In this document: positions 1-5,500 of the stretch, in pieces
Position numbering within the stretch: position 1 is the stretch's first letter
How the letters are laid out: the number at the start of each line of letters is the position of its first letter
From: an uncultured Azospirillum sp.
GTDB taxonomy: Bacteria > Pseudomonadota > Alphaproteobacteria > RF32 > CAG-239
Length of the DNA: 6,052 bases
Assembly: GCA_947383875.1 (NCBI GenBank)
Contig: CANDEX010000083.1
Coordinates: 1 to 6,052, forward strand
Direction of reading: 5' to 3'
Position numbers and translations under genes: made by a program
The notes under the pieces: generated by a model
What the model saw: only the letters and a program-made list of their open reading frames with translations
Told to the model about the DNA's origin: nothing
Databases searched by the model: none

Positions 1-784
1 TAATGAAACCACGGCGATAAGCTATTTCCTCAATACAGGCAATTTTTAAATCCTGCCGTTTTTCAATAATACCGATAAAATTGGAAGCATCCAAAAGCGA
101 CTGCGGCGTGCCCGCATCCAGCCATGCATTACCGCGTTTCATGGTCACCACATTCAACCGTCCTTCTTCCAGATACATCCGGTTCAAATCGGTAATTTCC
201 AGTTCACCGCGTGCCGAAGGCTTCAGGCTGCGCGCTTTCTCCACCACATCTGATTTATAAAAATACAACCCGACCACCGCATAGTTTGATTTCGGCTGTT
301 TTGGCTTTTCCTCAATTGAAATCGCCTTGTGATTCTTATCAAATTCGACCACGCCGAACCGCTCCGGATCAGAAACATGGTAACCGAACACAGTCCCTCC
401 GGGATTTTGAGCAACTTCCTCACGGAAAAACTTCAGCTGATCGCCCATATAAAAAATATTATCACCCAAAATCAGGCACACATCATCATTACCGATAAAA
501 TCAGCCCCGATAGTAAAAGCCTGAGCAATACCTTTAGGTTCCTCCTGAATACGATATTCAATCGTTAATCCGATATTAGCTCCGTTTCCGAACAGTTTTT
601 CAATATTCGGCGTATCCTGAGGCGTAGAAATAATCAGAATATCTTTAATACCGAATAACATCAACGTTGCCAACGGATAATAAATCATCGGTTTGTCATA
701 AACCGGCAAAAGCTGTTTGCTGGTCGTGTTGGTCAAAGGATACAGACGAGACCCGCTGCCCCCTGCTAAAATAATGCCTTTCAT
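1..784 (-). CDS. rfbA: Glucose-1-phosphate thymidylyltransferase (RmlA/RfbA), 3' end cut by window edge
   Basis: The enzyme joins dTTP and glucose-1-phosphate to give dTDP-glucose and pyrophosphate, the first step of dTDP-L-rhamnose and related sugar synthesis, in the cytoplasm. My translation from the ATG at 784-782 stays open for 261 codons to the left edge. It starts with the nucleotidyltransferase signature [11 protein letters not shown] (8-18; Ser where most homologues have Thr) and continues with [17 protein letters not shown] (22-38). LGDN places a metal-binding Asp at 108, EEKP places the catalytic Lys at 160, [10 protein letters not shown] spans 190-199, and WLDAGT places the second metal Asp at 223. 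These sites sit two residues before the known P. aeruginosa RmlA positions (R15, D110, K162, D225). The family is about 290 residues, so roughly 30 are missing at the C terminus. An AAGGGA ribosome-binding site lies 6 nt before the ATG. It is divergent from the yqeK-like gene; other rml genes may lie beyond the left edge. Confidence 0.96.
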   Translation of the reverse strand, partial: MKGIILAGGSGSRLYPLTNTTSKQLLPVYDKPMIYYPLATLMLFGIKDILIISTPQDTPNIEKLFGNGANIGLTIEYRIQEEPKGIAQAFTIGADFIGNDDVCLILGDNIFYMGDQLKFFREEVAQNPGGTVFGYHVSDPERFGVVEFDKNHKAISIEEKPKQPKSNYAVVGLYFYKSDVVEKARSLKPSARGELEITDLNRMYLEEGRLNVVTMKRGNAWLDAGTPQSLLDASNFIGIIEKRQDLKIACIEEIAYRRGFI

Positions 785-802
785 AAGCAATCCCTTATTT
801 AG

Positions 803-814
803 TTAGAATTCTAA
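803..814. promoter_or_regulatory. 12-bp perfect palindrome upstream of rfbA, possible operator
   Basis: TTAGAATTCTAA is a perfect 12-bp palindrome. It lies between the candidate rfbA promoter and the rfbA ribosome-binding site, and covers about the first 12 transcribed bases if the promoter call is right. That position would suit a repressor site, but short AT-rich palindromes also occur by chance and no regulator family is recognised. Confidence 0.25.
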
Positions 815-821
815 TGCTTTC

Positions 822-849
822 ATGTTACACATTCGGCCTATGATGGCAA
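822..849 (-). promoter_or_regulatory. Candidate sigma70-type promoter for rfbA
   Basis: Read on the minus strand, a -35-like TTGCCA (849-844, five of six matches to consensus) is followed after 16 bp by a -10-like TAACAT (827-822, four of six). This would start transcription near 815 and give a leader of about 30 nt before the rfbA ATG. Boxes and spacing were judged by eye only. Confidence 0.35.
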
Positions 850-892
850 CTTTTTTCTCACTGATACGCACACCGATTTATTTCCGAGCAAA

Positions 893-910
893 AAAAATGC
901 TGGCATTTTT
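893..910. repeat. 8-bp inverted repeat in the divergent intergenic region
   Basis: AAAAATGC (893-900) and GCATTTTT (903-910) are perfect reverse complements separated by two bases. As RNA the stem is A/U-rich and the loop would have to open to about four bases, so it is a poor terminator. A protein-binding site between the divergent genes is the alternative. Function is not assigned. Confidence 0.3.
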
Positions 911-929
911 CTAAAAAATCAATTATATA
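900..929 (+). promoter_or_regulatory. Weak candidate promoter for the yqeK-msrA-msrB group
   Basis: A -35-like CTGGCA (900-905) and a -10-like TATATA (924-929) are 18 bp apart, each matching consensus at four of six positions. Transcription would start near 936, about 35 nt before the preferred yqeK start. The region is very AT-rich, so chance matches are likely. The -35 box overlaps the inverted repeat at 893-910. Confidence 0.2.
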
Positions 930-960
930 TAGCAATAAGTTAATTTTAGCTTATAATGAA

Positions 961-966
961 AGAAGG
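961..966 (+). promoter_or_regulatory. Ribosome-binding site that selects the yqeK start at 971
   Basis: AGAAGG lies 4 nt before the ATG at 971. The in-frame ATG at 956 has no Shine-Dalgarno-like sequence before it, only AT-rich DNA, so the downstream ATG is preferred. The spacing is slightly short, which leaves some doubt. Confidence 0.55.
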
Positions 967-970
967 CTTC

Positions 971-1579
971 ATGACAGTTAATCTGACCAATTTTAGCGGC
1001 CTGTCTCTGGAAGAAAACGTTAAAAATAACTTCAAGCAGGCCAACATGGAAACAGCTCTCGTCCATGTTTTACAAACACGCTTCAACGCCGTTACTCTTG
1101 CCCAAAAGTTTGGTGCCGATCCCGACCAAGCGGCAACAGCAGCCTTACTGCACGACATCAGTCGTTTATTCCCATCAGAGGAATACCTTGAAATGGCACA
1201 AATTTTTGACTTGGAAATTTTACCGGAAGAAAAACAAAATCCTGATTTGCTGCACCAAAAACTTTCCCGCGTCATAGCCGTTGAAACTTTTGACATCACA
1301 GACAAACAGGTTTTAAGTGCCATTGCCTGCCACACCACATTAAAAGCGGGAGCCTCCATGCTGGATAAAATTGTTTTTCTCGCGGACAAATTGGCATGGA
1401 AACCCAAAGACACTCCGGCTTTTATGCCTTTAGTCCGTAAGCAGCTTGACAAATCTCTGGATGATGCGGTCTATTGCTACCTGTTTAACAGTTTGGAAGA
1501 TAACAAAGAACAAAAAATTATCCATCCATGGGCACGCGCTGCCCTGGAGGAATTATCCCGGCAAAATATCGCTTGTTGA
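971..1579 (+). CDS. yqeK: YqeK-like HD-domain phosphohydrolase, probable diadenosine tetraphosphatase
   Basis: Residue numbers count from the upstream ATG at 956 (207 aa); the preferred start at 971 gives 202 aa. The HD metal-site pattern is complete: H37, then LLHD (H66, D67), H100 in LLHQ, H126 in ACHTT, and D144 in FLADK. H37 to G53 of the following KFGADP segment has the spacing expected for YqeK proteins. The C-terminal IHPWARAALEEL also matches the YqeK tail. Known family members symmetrically hydrolyse Ap4A to two ADP; this is inferred here from motifs. No signal peptide or membrane segment is seen, so it should be cytoplasmic. YqeK genes commonly sit next to nadD in Firmicutes, whereas this one precedes msrA by 85 bp. 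A more general HD hydrolase with another nucleotide substrate remains possible. Confidence 0.82.
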   Translation: MTVNLTNFSGLSLEENVKNNFKQANMETALVHVLQTRFNAVTLAQKFGADPDQAATAALLHDISRLFPSEEYLEMAQIFDLEILPEEKQNPDLLHQKLSRVIAVETFDITDKQVLSAIACHTTLKAGASMLDKIVFLADKLAWKPKDTPAFMPLVRKQLDKSLDDAVYCYLFNSLEDNKEQKIIHPWARAALEELSRQNIAC

Positions 1580-1664
1580 TTATACCCGGGTTTAAATACC
1601 TCTGACAAAGCATATATTATGGTTGAACTTTTCACCGAGCGGTTAATTTTCAGAGGAAACAACC
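1580..1664 (+). other. Short intergenic gap between yqeK and msrA, no clear promoter or terminator
   Basis: The 85 bp hold an 8-bp palindrome ACCCGGGT (1584-1591), a small ACCG-AG-CGGT inverted repeat (about 1634-1643) and the msrA ribosome-binding site. TATATT/TATTAT sequences near 1613-1620 resemble -10 boxes but have no convincing -35 partner. There is no stem followed by a T-run, so read-through from yqeK into msrA is plausible. Confidence 0.4.
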
Positions 1665-2153
1665 ATGATGATTGAACAAGCCGTTTTTGCTGCGGGATGC
1701 TTTTGGGGCGTGCAATCTGCATTTGAAGAGATTGCCGGTGTCATCAGTACACAAGTCGGTTACAGCGGGGGTACCCTGTCCAACCCTAATTATCAACAAG
1801 TCTCCACCGGAAAGACCGGACACGCTGAGGCCGTAGAAATCTGTTATGACCCGAATATCATTACCTACGGACAGCTATTAGACATTTTTTTCAAAATTCA
1901 CAACCCAACCACCAAAGACCGTCAGGGACCTGACTATGGCAGCCAATACCGCTCCGTCATATTTTATAAAAATGAAATGCAGAAAGACGCCGCTGTCAAG
2001 AAAGTGCTAGAGCTTAATCGCAGCGGTCTCTTTCGCGAAACAATCGTAACAGAAATAGTTCCATTAAAAAATTTCTATCCGGCAGAAGATTACCACCAAC
2101 ACTACAATCTCAAACAAGGTCAAACCAGTTGCTGCCTTAACAAGGAATGTTGA
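1665..2153 (+). CDS. msrA: Peptide-methionine (S)-S-oxide reductase MsrA
   Basis: It reduces the S epimer of methionine sulfoxide in free or protein-bound methionine, using thioredoxin to reset the enzyme. The 162-residue protein is almost only catalytic domain. It contains GCFWG (11-15) with nucleophile C12, VGYSGG (31-36), GHAEAV (52-57) with E55, and DRQGPDYGSQYRS (85-97) with D90 and Y95. All four catalytic residues lie exactly 39 positions before the E. coli ones (C51, E94, D129, Y134), showing that the E. coli N-terminal extension is absent. The tail has C156, C157 and C162 as candidate resolving cysteines. No signal peptide is seen, so it is cytoplasmic. AGAGGA at 1652-1657 is 7 nt before the first of two adjacent ATGs (1665 and 1668), which favours 1665. 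It is one base from msrB and very likely co-transcribed with it. Confidence 0.97.
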   Translation: MMIEQAVFAAGCFWGVQSAFEEIAGVISTQVGYSGGTLSNPNYQQVSTGKTGHAEAVEICYDPNIITYGQLLDIFFKIHNPTTKDRQGPDYGSQYRSVIFYKNEMQKDAAVKKVLELNRSGLFRETIVTEIVPLKNFYPAEDYHQHYNLKQGQTSCCLNKEC

Positions 2154-2154
2154 C

Positions 2155-2538
2155 ATGGATAAATTTGAAGCGGAATATCGCGCCAAACTGTCACCGGCAC
2201 AATATCATGTTTTACGAGAAAAAGGAACCGAACCGCCTTTTTCGGGAAAATATTATATGACTAATGGAAATGGTACCTATTATTGCGCCGCTTGCCATAA
2301 TCCCCTATTTGACAGCAAACACAAATTTTTCTCCTCCTGCGGCTGGCCCAGCTTTGATAATGCACTACCCGGCAGCGTCGATTTTATCCCCGACAACAGT
2401 CACGGAATGGAACGGACTGAAGTCGTATGCTCTCGTTGTGGCTCCCATCTGGGGCATATCTTCCCAGATGGTCCGACCGATACCGGCGAACGCTATTGCA
2501 TTAACTCCTTAGCCCTGGATTTTGAAAATAAAAAATAA
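2155..2538 (+). CDS. msrB: Peptide-methionine (R)-S-oxide reductase MsrB, zinc-binding type
   Basis: It reduces the R epimer of protein-bound methionine sulfoxide, complementing MsrA. The 127 residues hold a full MsrB domain: YYCAAC (C44, C47) and CSRC (C92, C95) form the structural zinc site, SSCGWPSF carries the probable resolving C62, and HLGHIFPDGP (98-107) is followed by GERYCINSLAL (111-121) with catalytic C115. Length and motifs match stand-alone cytoplasmic MsrB; no signal peptide is present. The ATG follows the msrA stop by one base. Its ribosome-binding site AAGGAA (2142-2147) lies inside the last msrA codons, 7 nt before the ATG, so translation is probably coupled. Some bacteria, such as Neisseria, fuse the two domains; here they are separate, with an intact stop between them. 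A convergent gene lies downstream across a hairpin-rich gap. Confidence 0.97.
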   Translation: MDKFEAEYRAKLSPAQYHVLREKGTEPPFSGKYYMTNGNGTYYCAACHNPLFDSKHKFFSSCGWPSFDNALPGSVDFIPDNSHGMERTEVVCSRCGSHLGHIFPDGPTDTGERYCINSLALDFENKK

Positions 2539-2589
2539 TAAGGCAGTATTAAAGGCAAGTAACGACCCACAGATAACGTACTAATCAAC

Positions 2590-2702
2590 CATTAGATAAC
2601 CTTAAAGTTTAGATAGTGAACTTAATACGCCGTTAATTTTTTTCGACGTGTACATATAGCTACACGAGAATAAAAATTAACAAGTAGTAAGTCATTAGAT
2701 AA
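2590..2702 (+). repeat. Direct repeat CATTAGATAA at both ends of the convergent gap
   Basis: CATTAGATAA occurs at 2590-2599 and again at 2693-2702. The first copy sits just outside the left arm of the long hairpin and the second overlaps its right arm. It is not a clean target-site duplication, because the two copies are not symmetric about the inverted repeat. No function is assigned. Confidence 0.45.
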
Positions 2703-2709
2703 ACTTTAA
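2602..2709. repeat. 108-nt imperfect inverted repeat (long hairpin) between convergent genes
   Basis: The two halves of this stretch are complementary almost throughout. From outside in: 2602-2611 pairs with 2700-2709 (10 bp, perfect); 2614-2619 with 2692-2697 (6 pairs, one G-T); 2621-2624 with 2688-2691; 2626-2628 with 2684-2686; 2632-2641 with 2672-2681 (10 bp, perfect); 2642-2644 with 2668-2670; and 2647-2652 with 2661-2666. The loop is 8 nt (2653-2660). That is about 42 pairs, interrupted by small mismatches and bulges. It begins 63 bp after the msrB stop, and its other end lies one base from the MBOAT stop. It is A/T-rich and lacks a GC stem plus T-run on either strand, so it is not a textbook terminator. 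It could still end or protect transcripts from both sides, or be a dispersed palindromic repeat unit. Confidence 0.75.
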
Positions 2710-2710
2710 A

Positions 2711-4117
2711 TTAAAAGCGGAAGTAGATAAAAGGATTGTATGTCGACGCCGCTAATGAAATTGTTGACCAGAAGAAAAGAACAAACAACCAAACATTTAC
2801 TATTGTTCTGACGACTTTTCGTTCATATTTGATATATATCATGTTTCTGAACAACGGCATAACACAAAGCAAACCAACAGCCAGCATAATAGCAAATTTA
2901 TTACTGATACCATAATCATAATTAGGCAAATGTTTTGTAACATCTATATGCAACATTCGACATATAAATTCATATGCATGATGCAAATTTTCCGAACGGA
3001 AAATTATCATTCCGAATATCACAGCAAAAAAAGCATAAATATGCTTACCGACGGTAACATACCAACAACCGGATTTATCTTTATCTAACCCGGTAAAGCG
3101 TTCAAAAATAATAAAAATGCCGTTCCAAATCCCCCAGAAGACATAATTCCAAGCCGCACCGTGCCAAATACCGGTTACTAAAAAGATGATAAACAGATTA
3201 AGATAGGTTCTCAGCTCTCCTTTACGATTTCCACCTAACGGAATATAGAGATAAAGCTTAAACCAAGTCGCCAAAGAAATGTGCCAGCGACGCCAAAACT
3301 CGGTAATAGATTTAGAAATATAAGGATAATTAAAGTTTTCCAAAAAAGTAAACCCAAACATTAATCCCAACCCGATAGCCATATCTGAATAACCGGAAAA
3401 ATCATAATATAATTGCAGACAATAAGCCACCGCCCCCAGCCAGGCATAACCGGTTGTCAGATTTTCCGGTGCTTGTGCAAAAATTTTATCGGCTACTTCA
3501 GCCAAAGTATTAGCAATTAAAACCTTTTTAGCCAAACCGGTAATAAAACGTTTCAACCCGACAATAACGTTTTTAAATTCAATGACACGATTATCAATCT
3601 GAGCACAGACATCATGATATTTAACAATCGGACCGGCAACAAGCTGCGGAAACAAAACAATATACAATGCCAATTTATAAACATCCTTTTGTGCCGGAAC
3701 TTCACGACGATAAACATCAATCAGATAGGACATTGCCTGAAAAGTGTAGAAAGAAATACCAATCGGCATAATCACATCCAGCAATTCAAAATCCGTTGCT
3801 AATACCCCGTTAATATTATCAACCACAAAATTAAAATATTTGAAATAAAACAGAAAACTCAAATCCGCAACAATAGTTACACTAATCAGCCACAACCGTC
3901 CTTTTTCTGACCGACAGCCATCAAGCAGCAGAGCACCGACATAATTAACCAGTATGGTAATAATCATTATCGCCAAATAACGCGGTTCACCCCAAGCATA
4001 AAAAACAATACTGGCAATCAGCAACACATAATTTCGGATTTCCTTTTTGGAAAGGAAATAAACAGCCATCACCAGAGGCATAAACACAAACAAAAATGTC
4101 ATAGAACTGAACAACAT
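2711..4117 (-). CDS. MBOAT-family membrane O-acyltransferase (AlgI-like)
   Basis: This 468-residue polytopic inner-membrane protein should move an acyl group, usually acetyl in this family, across the membrane for transfer to an exported glycan. Hydrophobic segments run along the whole length, starting near 5-21, 29-43 and 47-65. MBOAT landmarks are present: SFYTFQAMSYLIDVYR (122-137), FPQLVAGPI (156-164), YYDFSGYSDMAIGLG (237-251), NFNYPY (261-266), TEFWRRWHISL (272-282, H279), YIPLGGNR (291-298) and GIWHGAAWN (316-324, H319). H319 matches the essential His of AlgI (H322 in P. aeruginosa), and H279 the second conserved His. Length is near the AlgI norm. It starts 3 nt after the SGNH gene stop. 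Its ribosome-binding site GGAGGA (4130-4125) lies within that gene's last codons, so the two are probably translated together. The acceptor is unknown; alginate is not implied, since no alginate polymer genes are visible. Confidence 0.93.
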   Translation of the reverse strand: MLFSSMTFLFVFMPLVMAVYFLSKKEIRNYVLLIASIVFYAWGEPRYLAIMIITILVNYVGALLLDGCRSEKGRLWLISVTIVADLSFLFYFKYFNFVVDNINGVLATDFELLDVIMPIGISFYTFQAMSYLIDVYRREVPAQKDVYKLALYIVLFPQLVAGPIVKYHDVCAQIDNRVIEFKNVIVGLKRFITGLAKKVLIANTLAEVADKIFAQAPENLTTGYAWLGAVAYCLQLYYDFSGYSDMAIGLGLMFGFTFLENFNYPYISKSITEFWRRWHISLATWFKLYLYIPLGGNRKGELRTYLNLFIIFLVTGIWHGAAWNYVFWGIWNGIFIIFERFTGLDKDKSGCWYVTVGKHIYAFFAVIFGMIIFRSENLHHAYEFICRMLHIDVTKHLPNYDYGISNKFAIMLAVGLLCVMPLFRNMIYIKYERKVVRTIVNVWLFVLFFWSTISLAASTYNPFIYFRF

Positions 4118-4120
4118 ATT

Positions 4121-5446
4121 TTAATCCTCCGGTAAATCCAAATTCAACAGGCGGCTTAAAAAGCGTTCACCGGTTTCAATCACCAAAATATCAGGTTGAT
4201 AGGCAATAATTTTTTCCGCCATATACGGCAAATCATAATCACGTCCGTATCCGCTGTAAATATGCAACATCCGACTAAAACTCTCGGCAGCATACCAATT
4301 CATGCGCAAAAACTGACTATCGGCATAAAACACTGCTTTCAACTTATTCTGTGGATTTGAAGACACATAATCAAAGGTTTCTATCCGCTTGTCTTTATTA
4401 ACAAATTCATGCTTATCCGTTACCGTTGCTTTTTTGACTTCAAATTCATCATAAGTCAAATCCTCTTTCGGTAAAACCTCATAAGCATCAATCCCCAAAG
4501 CGGAAGCGATATCCACATCGGCACTTACTTTCGGCACAATATTAAAATCATCCGTCTGCATAATTTTCAATGTCGGGAAATCTTTTTTCATTCGAGCAAA
4601 TAATTCACGATAAGCCGTATAAGCCCCCCAGTGTGTCCAGTGTGTTCCCGTTTTGTAATATAACAAATGCGCAGACTTTGCCGCAAACAAAGCATCTCCG
4701 GGATAAACAACCGGAACAAACGATTTTGCATTCAAATACACGGCAATCTGCTCAATTTTGGATGCCTGATTAATTTTCTCAAAACCATCGGGATAAAATT
4801 CCGGATAAATACGCTCCTTATCCGGCACCAAAAGCACATAAAACTTCATTCCGTGCCGTTTTGCCCATATGCTGATAGTCTCCAGCTTTTCCTTAATTTT
4901 ACGCAAATCATCATAATTATAGAGATATTTATTCTGAAACATCTCCACTGAGCCCCAACGTTTGGTATACATCCATCCGTCTTTTCCGACCATGGCTGTT
5001 TCACTCTTCAACTTGCGATTAAGAAAAAGATTTATACGACTGTTGACATCAATAAGAAACTTACGTTGATTAAAATGATCATTAAACCAAGCTTCAAAAT
5101 CTCGACCATAATTAAAATTAATCACACCATCACGCACTAAGGGAACATATGGTGCCAAAGTGCGGTTCTCCTGTGTACTTACCGTATCGTGACTAATTTT
5201 GAGAACCGGAATAAACATAAAACCGATAACACAGGTAACAAACACAATATCGATTCGGGAATTTTGTTCAATAATTTTAAACTGCGCCAAATAATCCACC
5301 AGCTTATAACAGGCCAACCCTCCCAAAGTCAGAATAATAACAAAAATTTTCCAATCAAAAACTTTAGGGGTTCCCACCAAATAAAACTCTTTAGTCCAAA
5401 ACAAAATAAGGAGCGTCAACAGTATTGCGATAAATTTCCGCCGCAT
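4121..5446 (-). CDS. Membrane-anchored AlgJ/AlgX-like SGNH-domain protein, partner of the MBOAT
   Basis: Proteins of this type act on the periplasmic side with an MBOAT partner, probably taking the acyl group to its final sugar. The 441 residues start with three hydrophobic segments (about 5-24, 33-50 and 66-83). The basic MRRK start implies a cytoplasmic N terminus and a periplasmic C-terminal domain. That domain shows AlgJ/AlgX-type motifs: ENRTLAPY (93-100), FEAWFNDHF (117-125), GKDGWMY (154-160), YKTGTHWTHWGAY (264-276), ADSQF (375-379) and VIETGERFL (422-430). H269 and S377 are 108 apart, close to the AlgJ His-Ser spacing (H192, S298). The Asp usually two before the His is Gly267 here. 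GAGGAA (5459-5454) lies 7 nt before the ATG. It follows the pip-like gene by 54 bp, in which no promoter or terminator was seen. Confidence 0.85.
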   Translation of the reverse strand: MRRKFIAILLTLLILFWTKEFYLVGTPKVFDWKIFVIILTLGGLACYKLVDYLAQFKIIEQNSRIDIVFVTCVIGFMFIPVLKISHDTVSTQENRTLAPYVPLVRDGVINFNYGRDFEAWFNDHFNQRKFLIDVNSRINLFLNRKLKSETAMVGKDGWMYTKRWGSVEMFQNKYLYNYDDLRKIKEKLETISIWAKRHGMKFYVLLVPDKERIYPEFYPDGFEKINQASKIEQIAVYLNAKSFVPVVYPGDALFAAKSAHLLYYKTGTHWTHWGAYTAYRELFARMKKDFPTLKIMQTDDFNIVPKVSADVDIASALGIDAYEVLPKEDLTYDEFEVKKATVTDKHEFVNKDKRIETFDYVSSNPQNKLKAVFYADSQFLRMNWYAAESFSRMLHIYSGYGRDYDLPYMAEKIIAYQPDILVIETGERFLSRLLNLDLPED

Positions 5447-5500
5447 TTTAAATTTCCTCTTTTCACAACCTCTGGGAGAGTAGCATCTCAGCCGCGAATG

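Noticed and set aside
211..568. Short plus-strand open frames opposite rfbA, plus a minus-strand one in another frame
   Set aside because: They overlap a clear RmlA coding sequence, and their translations are of low complexity with no family features.
952..957. Perfect TATAAT as the -10 box for yqeK
   Set aside because: No -35-like sequence lies 16-18 bp upstream. Transcription would begin about 963-965 and cut through the ribosome-binding site used for the preferred start.
956..970. Upstream ATG at 956 as the yqeK start
   Set aside because: It has no Shine-Dalgarno-like sequence, whereas the in-frame ATG at 971 follows AGAAGG. The five extra residues are not needed for the domain.
946..1452. 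168-codon open frame on the minus strand
   Set aside because: It lies wholly opposite the yqeK-like gene, which has a complete HD motif set. The antisense product has no recognisable domain.
1665..2538. Fused MsrA-MsrB protein broken by a frameshift
   Set aside because: Each reading frame has its own start, ribosome-binding site and complete domain, with an intact TGA between them. They are two ordinary adjacent genes.
2632..2681. Inner hairpin as a standard Rho-independent terminator
   Set aside because: The stem is mostly A-T and neither strand has a T-run directly after a GC-rich stem. A role in 3' end formation remains possible but is not shown.
2602..2709. Correia-type or other named miniature mobile element
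   Set aside because: The palindromic layout and a TAGTGAACTTAA stretch look loosely similar, but the terminal sequences do not match what I know of those elements and there is no clean target-site duplication.
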